Source of the DNA: Acorus gramineus
Taxonomy: Eukaryota > Streptophyta > Magnoliopsida > Acorales > Acoraceae
Assembly: GCA_030737835.1 (NCBI GenBank)
Contig: JAUJYN010000012.1
Location: 8,989,003 to 9,053,002 of the forward strand
Direction: 5' to 3'
DNA: 64,000 bases
The notes beneath the pieces were generated by a model that was given only the letters and a program-made list of their open reading frames with translations, was not told where the DNA came from and did not search any database. The position numbers and the translations under genes were made by a program. Positions 50,708 through 63,358 of the stretch are shown piece after piece. Position 1 is the first letter of the stretch, and every line of letters starts with the position of its first letter.

Positions 50708-52055
50708 GATGTGAAATGACCAAAATACCTTTTAACCTCGAACCTCGAATGACTAAAATACCCATCTTTGTCCTGCCATCACTGACATCTTACACTTTTC
50801 TTAGGAAGATCACCAGAATGGTTGAAATGTCTAAAGTAACCTTCACATGTCCTAAGTTGAGCTTTGTATGTGATATAATGTTGTTCACCCTTTTATTTCG
50901 TGTAGACAATTTTGTCACTCTACAACAATGATCAGTTAACAATCAATTTAGATCCAGAACCGTTTGATGAAAAACATTAGTATATCAAAATATGATCCAA
51001 CGGTTCATATCACTAAAGTGCTTGGAGTTGGCACCCACTCAATCATGAATGCATTTTTTTAATCATTTCCATTGAAAAAGCATAGGTAGTAGTGGTAGTT
51101 TTTGGATTGCCTTTGTATGGATATAGATATGTGGGATACATTGGTAGTGACACTAAAACAAAATTTTATTTTATTTATCTTAAAGTAAGTTCCAAGGAAC
51201 ATGGCATGTTCGTGCATGTTCTCTGTGGGGGGAGTAAGTTGGGTCTTTCAAAAAAAAAAAATCACTTATTTGAAGATATGGAATAAAGAGAATTGTTGAT
51301 CTTCCCTTCAAATACATATCAGAATAAAATCAACTTTTTAGAGAGATAAATCAACTTAGGCTACATATATTGGAGAGAAGGCTATGTTTTTTTTTTTTTT
51401 TTTGGTGTATCCCATGTGTTGTTGGTCCCCATGTAGGCATGTGGTGTGCAAAAATTCCATTCTTTTTCACTTTCACTAATGTGATTCACCCTTATCATGT
51501 AATCTACTCCCTTTGTTACACACACTTCTTTTGTACAGTCTCACATACAATTTCATATTATTAATAAAATATATATTTTATAATTATATGAAACATTTAA
51601 TTTTTCAGTTTTTCATTGTGATAGTTATATTCTAGTATATATTAAAAATATATATTTCAATACATGAAATATATATACACCTAACAATATCCTTAAATTA
51701 TATTGAATTTAATTATCTCTCTCTTCTCCTTTCTTTTTGATGAGGATCTCACTAATTCTGACACTAATCTCAAAAAGGGGTGAGAATCCTAAGCTACTAA
51801 TAGTATACTATTAAACTTCTGAATATTTGAGTTGATTAAGCTCAATATTAGACTATGTTTTTATAGACATTCTTGATGAGGTCAACTTTCGAGCACTGGG
51901 AGGTACATAAAAGGAACCTTCAACAGATTTTTCATCATTTAATCACTTCGAGTCTGACAGGTTTGATCTAGGTATGCGTATATAATTTGCTTTTCAATGT
52001 TCCTTGCTGCCTATATATGTGGCAATCATATTCTCATTGTTCTTTATGCTAGAAC
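50708..52055. other. 3' flank of the P450 gene and AT-rich DNA
   Basis: No further gene was recognised. The 3' untranslated region should lie in the first few hundred bases. A direct repeat GACTAAAATACC/GACCAAAATACC (50717 and 50751) lies just after the stop codon. Confidence 0.4.
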
Positions 52056-52491
52056 TAGGATGATTAAACGAACCAAGTCGTTCGGACTCTACTCGGGCTC
52101 GATTCTGTTTGAGCTCATTTAGGCTCATTCAATTAAACAAATGAGCGAGCTTGAACAATTTTTAAAGCTCGGTTAGGCTCGATCCTGGATCGAGCTTCAT
52201 TTTATATTCAAACTCGACTCGTTTATGTTATAAAAATTTGTTAAAGCTTAACTCAACTCCTTTGTAAAATCAGAACATTAAATCAATACAAAGTTATGCT
52301 CGTTTAGGTTTATGAACTTAACTCATTTAGGCTAAAATTTTGATTTCAAACCCCTAAAAACACTAAAATGAAGAAGAATGCCAGGCTCGTTGAGGCTTGT
52401 GAGCTCGGCTCAGCTCGACTCGGCTCGTTTATAAATAAGCCGAGCTTGAATATGTCAAAGCTCGACTCGTTCGGCTCGTTTACCACCCCTA
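52056..52491. mobile_element. hAT-like MITE, 436 bp, 8-bp TSD
   Basis: GCTAGAAC is present at 52048-52055 and 52492-52499. The ends TAGGATGATTAAACGAACC and, reversed, TAGGGGTGGTAAACGAGCC are inverted repeats, followed on both sides by CGA-CTCG/GAGC-rich sub-terminal repeats. The TAGGGGTG terminus with an 8-bp exact target duplication is typical of plant hAT elements. No transposase frame. Confidence 0.88.
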
Positions 52492-52747
52492 GCTAGAACA
52501 CCTAAATAAATGTGAAATCCTTCATTGATCATGTCATCATTTTTGGACATCTTACTCAAAATTCTCTTCATTTTTCATTCTTACGGAATATATTAAAATT
52601 GAATTCATATGGAAGAAGGAATTCTCATTTTGAAACCAGAATTATCATATTGGTCATTAGTATTAGTACCCAACGAACTTATACATTAGCTAGTGAAGAT
52701 TCTTATTTTGATAAATTTTTTAATACAATCGGGTCGATATTTTAAAA

Positions 52748-54342
52748 GGAAAATGATTCATAGGCCCCGCTTGTATAGGTCCCATATAATCCCCATGATG
52801 TGACATCGATGGTATTATCGATAATGCCCTTGAATCCAATTTGAGTAACTTCCACCGTATTAATAGGACGGTTAGAAACTTTTGGGTGGGATTGCACTCA
52901 TTTGCAATTTTTTTCTATTTTTGGATAAGCACATTCGAATCATTTATTGGTAATTCAATCCACTCAATTATCAATGTGAAATGTCGATTATTCTTTTGAA
53001 TAACACACTGAAGCAGATCGGATTTTGAAATCGAGACTCTTCAACATCGAATCTGTTATTTGGAGGATCTTCTTAGTCTTTTATCTGTTCGAAAAAAACA
53101 TCTGAATGTTTTGGCATTCATTGCAATGTCTATTGATTCAGGTGTGACGATTGATCTTTTATGGTCTCGCAATTGTTTTTTTTTTTTTTTTTTTTTTGAA
53201 TCTGTTTTTTTTTATGTTAATTCTGGCAGTTTTCAATGTTTTACATGACAGTCTTTGATTTTGATGTTTTTATGTTGAAGTTTGAATATGGCATTTTGTT
53301 GTTCAACATTTAAATTTCAGTTATATATTCATTATTTTGTTGGTCTTATATGAATTATTTTCCGAACTTACATGCACTTTTAATTAGTTAGTTACGATCA
53401 GAATGTAATTGAAATTGAATATACATCACGATATACACACATAAAACATTTATAATAGTTAGTTACATTGTGCATGTTAGTTATATTATCCATTGCTCAG
53501 CAGCAAAGTCATAAAAAACATACCAAATGATTCCATACAAATCCTGACATACAAACATACAACCTTTGTAAACATACAACATTTACAATTAGAACAACAT
53601 AAACAAAGTTACATTTAACAATCATAGTTACATGTTGCATAACAAAATTATTAAATGACCAGATATAAAAATTAATCAGAAATCTAATAAATTGTTTCAT
53701 ACACCACGACATACATATGTAACTAAAATTACTTAAAGTCGGTTTACATTCCTCCAATTTTTTAGTTACTTTTCTTTGGAAAATTTAATAAATTTTTTAA
53801 CATAAAAACACTTAAAATCGACATACATCTAATATGCTTGTCAACAAATTCTAGTTACTTTTTAAACCATTGTAACTAAAAAAACGTCACATTCATGTAT
53901 CACAGTAGTAGGAATAACAAAAGCATCTAAAAAATAACAAAAAAAATTTGCATACCCATTTTTTCAGGGATTTAATCAACCGAATGAACAATTTTTTGAT
54001 TCACCGATTGATAGTGATTCAGCAATCGAGATTTAGGTTTTTTGGATGTTTTCGACGAAAGGAAAATAGTTTGTTGGAGTGATTTCATATGAGATTTCCG
54101 TTTTAGGAAACCCTAGAGATTCAACAAATTGTTTTCAATCACCGAGAGGGACGGGAAGACGAAACCCGAAAACAGAAAAAGAGGGGAAAATGGCGTGATT
54201 TAATAAATGTTTTAATGAGGGGTATTTATGTACTTTGCTTTTTTACCCTTTTGTAAAGATTAACCAGGCAGCCAATAATAATTTGACACCTCATAGGGTC
54301 TATGAGTGGGGCTTATATAATGGGGCATGTGTAGCACTACTA
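52748..54342. mobile_element. MULE-like element, 1.6 kb, 9-bp TSD (sister of 1518-2717)
   Basis: ATTTTAAAA flanks it at 52739-52747 and 54343-54351. The ends GGAAAATGATTCATAGGCCCC and, reversed, TTAGTAGTGCTACACATGCCCC are imperfect inverted repeats. The first ~550 bp align with 1518-2060: AGTAACTTCCACCGTATTAAT, GACGGTTA, TCAATGTCTATTGATTCAGGTGTGA. A frame at about 53060-53160 contains LEDLLSLLSVRKKHLNVLAF, with a degraded counterpart in the sister. The right part (54090-54240) is GC-richer (GAGGGACGGGAAGACGAAACC) and may be captured DNA. No intact transposase. Confidence 0.82.
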
Positions 54343-54405
54343 ATTTTAAAATGACTACACACAATTTTAAGAGTTTGATTGACAATAAAAGGGTTCCTTT
54401 ACAAG

Positions 54406-55560
54406 TAGGCCTATCAACGGATGAGGTCCAGACCAGGACCAGACCCGACTCGGACTCGATTACATGTGTAATTTACCCGACCCGTTTTAGATCTGGCCCG
54501 ATGGACCCGAACATAAAATTGGATCGGTCTGAGTCCACCCTGACCCAATCCTATGTACCCGAGACCTGACTATTTTATATATGAGCCCATATGGTTATTA
54601 GATTATTAGTTGACCTATAAATTTCTATCTCATTTACCAAATTTTAACCTATAACTTGGTTGTTTAATATGTAGTAAACTTAGTAATGCAATGTGCTTGT
54701 GTAAGAGCATCTATAATGGATAGGTTAACTAACATATTAGTTTTAAATTGTTATATAACATATAAAAATGTTGCTCCAATGGAGATGTTAAAAGGAAGCT
54801 AAATATGAGCCCCACATATCAGGTGTTATCTTTCAAGCTAACTGCAGCTAGTGTTTTAGCTAGCTAAATGTGAGCCTCACCTGATTATTTTCATTAAAAA
54901 AATTTAAAAAATACATTTTGGAGGTTGAGTGGGTAGAGAGGTGGAGCCCATTATTATTCTAGCTAGTTTATTAGAGCAACAACAACCAACTAAATAGGGA
55001 TGTAGTAAATAAGGGTGTAATTGAGGTATAAAGTGCTGACATGACACCTTAACATCTTAGTTAGTTAACCTATTCATTGGAGATGCTCTAACTTTAGTTA
55101 ACTTATTTCATTATTTTGGACAATTAATTTTGAATTTGTATAATTTGGTTAGTTTGTTCCATAATTTATTTTGGGTTTCGTAACATGTAAGACTTTAAAA
55201 AGGAGATTTGATTTTTATGTGTTTGTGTTATTTGTTTTAAATCTTTTTCATGTTTATGTTATATGTTAATTGTTCCCTCCCTTTCTCAAATATTTTATTT
55301 TCTTCCCCCAAATAAGAAGGCAAGAGAAAAAAAAAAAAAAGCAATTGTAGGCCATTAAGAAGTCGCTCGACCTCTCCAAGGTCGGCCTCTCCTGGCCCGA
55401 CATAAGCTTGTTAGTGGGTATACCCAGACCTGATAAAAAACGTAAAATATCTTACATGAATGACCCGAGACCCAATATAGAGCCAATCCGAAGGACCCGA
55501 CAATCAAAACGAGTCGGGTCTTGATCCACTCTAACCCGACCCGACCCGTTGACAGGCCTA
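54406..55560. mobile_element. hAT-like element interrupted by a nested MITE
   Basis: The ends TAGGCCTATCAACGGATGAGG and, reversed, TAGGCCTGTCAACGGGTCGGG are inverted repeats. The flanking 8-mers TTTACAAG (54398-54405) and TCTGCAAG (55561-55568) agree at 6 of 8. Both sub-terminal zones are rich in GACCCGACYCG words. Removing the nested insertion at 54705-55088 leaves about 770 bp. No coding capacity. Confidence 0.78.
54705..55088. mobile_element. Tourist/Harbinger-like MITE, 384 bp, TAA TSD (nested)
   Basis: It starts GAGCATCTATAATGGATAGG and ends AACCTATTCATTGGAGATGCTC, with TAA on both sides (54702-54704 and 55089-55091). TTAACTAAC / GTTAGTTAACC sub-terminal repeats extend the TIR. It lies within the hAT-like element and is therefore the younger insertion. 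The terminus matches the MITE at 17166-17739. Confidence 0.83.
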
Positions 55561-55989
55561 TCTGCAAGGGCTATTAGTTTTTTTTTTTAATTTGTTTTTT
55601 GACTTTTAACACATAAAACTCAAAATCTGAAATCAAATTACCCGTTTGAAATTGATTATCTAAAAACTGATTTTGTAAAGGTTTAATCAATTTAACAATT
55701 GTTTCCAAAGGACGCCTAATTCAAGCTTGTAAAGTTCCCTTTATTCCAACAAAGCACCCTATCTTCTAGCAAAGAAAGAAATTAGATATCCACCCTTTTG
55801 GTATTCTCTAAGATCCATGTATAGGAACATCAATGTATCACTCCAATGGATTAAGCATGAATTTGCATATATGGTGAATAAAAGTGAGCTTAGACTCCAA
55901 GAAAAAAAGGGGATCGTAGCTTACTAGGATTCCATCATATGGTAAAGGCCCATAAGAACAAGAATGGATATGATTTAGAATACTAGTAT

Positions 55990-56230
55990 GAAAAATGATA
56001 CACTTAGCCCTACTTGCAGTCTCGTCCGTAGTCCACACTATTTTTCTTTTTATATTCTCTCCAATTGAACTATTATATGAAATGAAATATGCACGATAAT
56101 ATTACATTTTTTTCTTTTAAAAAAATGAAAAAAATAATCTCCATAGACTATGATTGAGCTCATACACTACGATAGTGTAGTGTATGAGGCTGCAGACGGG
56201 CTGCAAAACAGGCTAAGTGTATCAATGCTC
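55990..56230. mobile_element. MITE, GATACACTTAGYC-terminus family
   Basis: The ends GAAAAATGATACACTTAGCCC and, reversed, GAGCATTGATACACTTAGCC are clear inverted repeats, and TGCAG follows on both sides. TACTAGTAT (55981-55989) and TTCTAATAT (56231-56239) agree at 7 of 9, suggesting a 9-bp target. It has the best-preserved ends of the family. Confidence 0.7.
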
Positions 56231-56239
56231 TTCTAATAT

Positions 56240-57449
56240 GCATTTGAGTATCATTAAAAATATACTCATGCAAATTAAGCACATCGATCAATTATCCAAA
56301 AAAATTTGCATCCAAATTTGAATCCATACATATTTGAATACAAGTTCAAATATCTAATGATCGATCTACTCCAAGAATATAATTTTATACATATTTTTAT
56401 TTTAATGATTTTTAAAAACCTAGATTATAATATTATAAGTATAACGATTCAGATAATTATCTAAATATGAATATTCATTTGATCTCAGAGTAGGCTACTG
56501 TGATTGTTAATTGTCTTATACGAATACGATATATATTCAGATATAGACAATTCACTCTGTATTTGATCCATCATAACTGAATTATCCTCTGAATAAAAAA
56601 ATTTGAGTCTCTCATTTATTGTGTTAGTATAAACAAAATCCAGATACAACTAAAATCCACAGCTATTATTGTTGGAAACTGGAGAGCTGGATAATGTCTT
56701 ATACTGTTATGTATAACAGTCCAGATTCATGGTTGGGGGACCCACCTCTCACAAAGATCTTTGTCCAAAAGGGGTCCCTGAAAACCAACAGTTTGAAAGC
56801 CCTTTTCGGCCATACTCAAAGCAGTGCCCACTCACGTGACAGCCCTGATGATTTTATGTGTGTGTATATGATGATTGATTATGGATAATAATGCCTTTTA
56901 ATCAGTGGATCATGAAAGTTAAATAAATATTAAGTGATCCACTGATTTCATGTCACCTAAAATTCTTCTTGTTGTGCTACATATTTTTTAATATAATATA
57001 TGTTTATTAAGGATATTATTTTCACATTTTTTGTCTAGTACTTCTTCATCATTTTCAATTATGTAGTCATCCACATACTGTACAAATTAAATAACTTGAT
57101 TCATAAATTAAAAGGTTCACCTTTTCTTATTCTATTATTTTTCTTTTCATATCCAAAGTGTATGGTTGATCATATCCCCAAATCATGTCCATATTCACTT
57201 ATTCATAACTAATTAACTACCAAAGCTTTTAGATCTCACTTGTTGTGTAGTACCAAATCCAATAAATGTTTGTTATGTTTTTTTGGTAGTAAGTGTTTTT
57301 TTTTTTTTTTGATTAAATATTCTTCTAACAACAAGAAAAAAAAATTGAACTAAGGAATCTTTTTCAAATTGGATATCTCTACCAAATTGTTGAGATGTTG
57401 TTAGGCTAATGCTCGTTCATATTGTTACAATAAAAACTAATGATGCATG
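56240..57449. other. AT-rich intergenic DNA
   Basis: No gene was recognised. A 64-codon frame at 56694-56888 lies in a patch of ordinary composition but has no family signature. The rest is A/T-rich. Confidence 0.4.
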
Positions 57450-58850
57450 AAAAAAGAGATTTTTTTTTTTTTTTACTTGAAAAAACAAAGTAACATAATT
57501 ACATCAAAATCAACAAACATACTCTCCTTCAAAACAGCAACTTGGTTGGCATATGACCCCATCTAATTTAAGAAGAAAAAGAAAGGATGTTGAGAGTGAG
57601 AGACAACCAAATAAACATTGAAAGGAATGTATTGAATGTTTATTGAGAGGTACTTGGTTTGATTTTGATTTTTTTTTTTTTAAAAAAAATCTCCACATCT
57701 TTTATTGGGTTTCATGACCCCTATCATTATTTCCTTAAATTAGGAAGCACCCTACCATTTTCCTTTAATTTCTTAAAATGTGTTTGATTTTAAAGTTTAA
57801 TTTAAAATTTCATAAATAAATATAAAAGAAATATAGAATGAATGATGTACATATCCCAGGAATTTTTAATATCTTATTTATTTCAATATCAATTCAACCT
57901 AAACTAAAGAAAACCATAATCATAACCCAACATAAAAATACAAAAATCTAGGAGAGTACAAGATTTTAATTATTAAAATTGTCAAATTAGCAATTAAATT
58001 ATTAGATATCATTAATCAGGTGGATCAAGTAGAATTTTTTTTATTGTCGAGTTATTTTAATTGGATCAGCGATTGACCATTCTACTCAGTTTGATTCAAA
58101 CGATTCACTATTCATGTGAGAATTTTCTTGATGTTAAAATAAGCCGATCTAACTAGGTAATCAACCGATCCGATCCGATTCAGTTGATCAACCAAATTGG
58201 ATCACAAGTTTTTAAACAAATTGCAACACTTTAAAATTTAAAAGGCTCCCATCCTTACTTCAATCCTAATCTCAAACCCAACTCCAACAAAACAAACCCT
58301 AAATTTTGGACTGCTCAAATGATAAGGGGAGCACATAGTCCCATCTTGTCTTTGGTTTGTCAAGACAAATATTAGAGAATGGTGTCCCCCCCCCCCCCCC
58401 CCCCCCTCCCACCACCACCCTTTGTTTGGTCCAACCCTGTTGGGGATGTCTTAATCTATGCCAAATCATCCTCTCAAATATAGAAAGGCCCCCTACACCC
58501 ATATATATACAGCATTGTTCCCATGTGAACAAATTCATGTGTATGCTTCCAAAAGAACTCAGCTGTTCATACAATTTAATTTGTTTCATGAAGATTAATT
58601 AGAGTCTTAACAATCTATATATATAGTTAGAAACCAGAGGAGAAAGGAGGAAGAGACTTGAAGAGAAAAGGATACATACTAATAAGATGAACTTAAAAAA
58701 AAATTGTTGGATCTACCAACAACCAATATATAAAATATAAAACAAGTGTGTTCTACAACTTTTTGGAGTCTTATTTGTAATACTTTTAAGTAAACTATAT
58801 GTACCTCATCTCATGCCCCTATATTCTCTTTGGTGGGAGTTGAATGGACA
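57450..58850. repeat. Downstream copy of an old segmental duplication (partner 43760-45700)
   Basis: It contains ACATACTCTCCTTCAAAAC, TGAAAGGAATGTATTGAATG, GGGAGCACATAGTCCCATCTTGTCT, CATTGTTCCCATGTG, TGTGTATGCTTCCAAAA and CTCATGCCCCTATATTC in the same order as its partner. A 21-C run at 58386-58406 lies inside. No P450 coding sequence follows in the remaining 5 kb of the window. Confidence 0.65.
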
Positions 58851-59192
58851 TTAAGACCCTAGCTCATAGATTTCATTGTTATATCCTTATCCAATGGAAA
58901 AATAGATTTCCTTTTTATAGTTCTCACTTTTCTCTAACCTAGCATGTACTAGGTCAAAAGAGACTTATATTAGTGATTGTCATTTTCTAAAGTTATTCTC
59001 AGTTACATCTGAAGTTTTTGTAACAATATTCTTCATATGGAAAATGGATACATGAGCAAGTAGGATACTCAATTGTTTAAGCATACGTATCCAGGGCAAC
59101 GCTAGCTATTCCAAGGGTTGAAATGATGATGGTTCGCATGTGCGACATCCTGAGTTGCACGCGTGCAAACAAGTCAAAGGCAAAAAATATTA

Positions 59193-59467
59193 GGGATTTT
59201 TAGTTTTAAGTCCCCACAAACCATCATATTTAGTGATCGATCCCTCCCTTCTTCGTATTTAGGTTTTAGTCCCCAGATTTAAATGATAGTTCCTTTTTAG
59301 TCCCTGAGAGGGACCTATCCATAAATTATTTAATTTACTTTTTAGTCCATGTGAGGGACCTATCCATGAATTATCCTTTAAATTGGGGGACTAAAAACTA
59401 AATACGAAGAAGGGAGGGATCGATCACTAAATATGATGGTTTGTGGGGACTTAAAACTAAAAATCTC
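59193..59467. mobile_element. Hairpin MITE, 275 bp, perfect 9-bp TSD
   Basis: AAAATATTA flanks it at 59184-59192 and 59468-59476. The left arm (GGATTTTTAGTTTTAAGTCC, CACAAACCATCATATTTAG, GATCGATCCCTCCCTTCTTC) and the reverse complement of the right arm agree at nearly every position for about 100 bp. In the loop, a 45-bp unit with TTTTTAGTCC-TG-GAGGGACC is directly repeated. High arm identity implies a young insertion. The 9-bp target suggests mobilisation by a MULE transposase. Confidence 0.88.
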
Positions 59468-59476
59468 AAAATATTA

Positions 59477-61183
59477 ATGTAAAATACAAGTTTGTCTTCT
59501 TTTTACATCCCTCAAGAAAGATTTTATGAACAAAATTAAGATAGCTCCTAAATTCAATACGGCCAAAGAGGGTTGAGGGGCCTTCTCCCGCTCTACCTCT
59601 CTTTTGTTCCCTCTATTTTTTTTGTTACTTTCTGATTAAATAAAAATGTTTTTATCTCCATTAAATATCACTTCCATCTATGTATATGATTTTATGTCCC
59701 TGTTACCAATGTTCCTGAATTGTTCGGGTTTCAATCCACAGCTCAATAATTGATAATAAAATTTACACTAGATCTTGAATTTGAACAGTCCCAACTATTA
59801 CCTAACAAAAAAAATATTTTTGTGAATTACTTAGTCACTCTCTCATTATTTGTCTCCCTGACATATATTACATGCAAGATCTCAAATCCTGATTAATGTG
59901 TACATGTCATGTCATGCATTACTCATGTTAGCTAGGCCTCACAAAATATTCATATTTGGAGTTGTGAAAGTGACGAACTTGATATTTTATTTAAGGCTGC
60001 ATTTGGAAAGGAGTTGAACAGTACAGATAATGTTTATATAGAAATCATTCTCAATCTAAATTCGTTGTTGAACACTCCCAATAATCCCAACTCTTAAAGA
60101 AAACAAATAACATAATTTAGTAATAATTTTTTTTTGAGAAATTTAACAAAAGCATGCTTAAGCTATTTTCAAAAATTGTACAGTAAAGTTATTTTTTTCA
60201 AACTCATTTTTAAATACTACCCAAGTTTAAAAAACAAAGATAGCTTCAAATTAAAGAAGGAATGTGCACAACCCATGTCATGGCATAATTACATCTGTTT
60301 GTGTCTCAAATATCTTGTTTGCATCCACACAAAGTTCCACCTTTACAGGAACTAATCATATATTAATACCCATTGTTTGGCTGTTTATAAAAAGGGCTGC
60401 ATTATATTGATCGCCCTATAATATCTTATTATCATCTCTTGTTACATGATAATCTCGAAAGATGTGAGAATCATGAGCTGCAATACTTTTTACATTTCTA
60501 TTCGTAATTAAGTGATTAATATAATAATCAGTGTTTGCTTAGCTTAGTATGGCAAAAACAGACAACTTTGTGGAGATATCTGAACAACTTTTTTGGGAGA
60601 GCCAAGATAACACAGAACATATGAGGGCACTTGGATAATTCTACTGTGGTGCCCAAACAACTTTGTGATCACTTGATTATGGACATGAAGACAATTATCC
60701 ATAGGAGATAATCAGTAGGGTGAAGAAGATCTTGGCCAGTGGGTATAATATCATTATATATAAAGGTAAAGATGCCATGCATTTGTCCTATCAATAAAAG
60801 CTATTAGATCTTGCTTTCTTTAGGGTTTCTGAGATATGATACTCAAAGTTTATATGCATATTTAAAGGAGACCCTAGAGTCTATTGTTTATAGATTAACA
60901 CCTATCATGATTATCTTTAAGCAACTTCAAAAGGCCTATATTTATATATATATTTATATATACATGATTCTCATAGACTCCTATGGTTGAGTATTTAATT
61001 TATACATTGAGATTATATTTGCCTTCATAGATTATATGCTAAATTTTAATTTCTTGTGATGTGAGATTTTGCCATATGAAGGTGAAGGGATTTGGGAATT
61101 CTATAACATTGAATTGGTTGTCCTACCTCTCGAATGGGATAAATGTGATATAGAGTTATTCTCCCCCATAGCTATACGGGATA
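59477..61183. other. AT-rich intergenic DNA
   Basis: No gene was recognised. At 60540-60860 a stretch of ordinary composition includes TATATATAAAGG, then CCTATCAATAAAAGC, then GGGTTTCTGAGATATG, which looks like a promoter plus poly(A)-signal layout of a solo LTR, but I could not define ends or a target duplication. Confidence 0.4.
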
Positions 61184-63358
61184 TATAACAATACATGCAG
61201 AATTAACAAATTTTTGTTTGGTTATCTTTTCTGTTATTCTAATTGGAAAACATAAAATTGACTTTCTTTATTATTTTATTCACCTTGGATAAAATAAAGA
61301 TAAATAATGGATATATCAAATATAAGTAAGAGTTTATGACTTTTGAAAATTGTGTTATCAATGAAGTACGTTCAGCTTCATTGAACATTCAAGTGAAGTG
61401 TTCAGCTAATTCTTGTTTTTCATTATTCAGTCAGTTATGCTTTCACTCCATAACTGTTTTTTTTTTTATTGAAATACTTGCGCGCAATAGAAGTTTTATT
61501 GCTCAATTATTCATGCAAAGCAAAGAATCAGTTTCATATGATTTTTTTTATTTGGTTTTTTTTTTTAAAGAGAATCAAAATTACATGGTATTAATCAAAT
61601 CTTATAATCTATATAGATCTTTTGAATGCCCATCAAAGTTTCTAGTTTCGTTTATTTCAAAAAAAAATGTTTTGAGTGTTTTATTTTTGAGCCTTAGTTG
61701 ACAGGTTTAAAAACAGCCAAAATGGTATAATTTTGTGTAAATTCAAAATAAATTACACTGGTTTGGTAGAACAGATCATTCAACTTAGGAAAGTAAATCC
61801 TAAGATTCTCCAAACCATACATTTCTCAATTTTTGGGAGACTTTATTTCTAAGGCATCTAAATTAATGACACACTAAATAAAAATATAAGTAAACTTACA
61901 TCCACACTTGCCATGCAAAGGCCAGCTCAAACACCATAAAAGCCTTGCTCACATGATTTTATTTTATATATATGTATTTCAATTATTTATGAATCAAATT
62001 AAGCAATACAAGGAATTGAACTAAACAATGTGATATTTAAATGGTTTTTTTCTAGCACTATATTGAATTGAACAATTTTTATATTGAACTGAAAGATATT
62101 TTGCACTGAACTCAACTTAGTTCATTTAAATCATAAATAACATTGAACCGAGCAATGATGATCAAATTGAATTACTTATAAGTCCTCCTCCCTGCCTCCC
62201 CCCTCCAACCTAAAAAAAAAATTTTAGATACATAGCATATAAGTTATCACATGTCAATTTCTTATTAGAAATTAATCACTATTCCTGGATTCCAAACCCT
62301 CCAATAATGTTCCCCACATGCCTTTTTATTTAATCCCACAATGTCTGGCAGAAATTAACCTTGGAAGGGGCAAAGTTTGTCCCTTGATTCATGCCGAGCT
62401 GCCTGAGTGTTTTAGATAAAGAGAGGGTGGTCATCTTCCCCATCATTGGTTCTTAATAACAATCAATTTTTTTTATAATAAAATGAGTCCATGCTTAGTT
62501 GGTCACAGTTGCAATTAATTTGATAAATTACTCTAACAAAACACTCCCTTGTTAGCAGTATTAAACACATTTCACCGGATCGAGAGATCATGCAAACGCG
62601 TGTGTGTGTTTTTCTTAATCGCGATCATCTCGAACGCATCGATGAATTGTTGTTTATTAAAGCAGAAATTAATCTTGGTTTTGATTATGATGGTTTGTTT
62701 TTTAAGTCTATAAATTGATTATGGTTTCATAGAACCGTCATTTGGAGTCAAGGAATTCTCGAATGGCTGAATTATTCTGTCTTGGTACTTGGGTTACCAT
62801 GCAAAATTATTTCATTATAAAACTATGTTTTTTAATTGGGTATTAACTATTCTATAATTGAGGTTTAAACATTTCAATGCTATTGAGTAGCTTATAATAG
62901 GAAAAAGGAGAGAGTGTCTCTTTTGAATATAGATAGTCCCACATAGATTAGATTAAGTTAATTGTTTTTCTCAATTTATGAAGAGAATCACTTGTTGAGT
63001 GAGATTTTGAAAAAGATGTGGATAGAAAGTGTTTTACCTTAAAAAAAAATAAAAAATAAAGAGACGCTGTCTCTTTAAATAATGCATGTAATTTTCATAT
63101 ATATTTCTTTTATAAACTAATCCATACATTTCTATCCATATATAAATCTAATAATTCCTCTGTTTGACGTTGTATTATTTGTTTCTGATAGGTATATTAG
63201 GATATATAACAATCCAAGCTGAATAAGCAATTTGTTTGGTTGCCTTTTTAGTTATTCTCATTGGAAAACATAAAAATGATTTTTTTATTGTTTGATTCAC
63301 CTTTGATAAAGTGATGATAAATAGTTGATAAGGGATGGATAAGAGTTTTATAACTTTT
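61184..63358. repeat. Dispersed direct repeat pair (61184-61345 and 63197-63358)
   Basis: Both copies read GGATATATAACAAT-CA-GC, then TTTGTTTGGTT, TTATTCT-ATTGGAAAACATAAAA, ATTCACCTT-GATAAA and AAGAGTTTATGACTTTT (TTATAACTTTTT in the second). They are about 2 kb apart in the same orientation. They are probably two copies of one MITE or parts of one larger element; ends are unclear. Confidence 0.65.

Noticed and set aside
58357-58602. Frames through the 21-C run
   Set aside because: Poly-Pro/poly-Gly coding comes from the homopolymer alone.
60540-60860. Possible solo LTR
   Set aside because: TATA-like and AATAAA-like words are suitably spaced, but no TG...CA ends or target duplication could be found.
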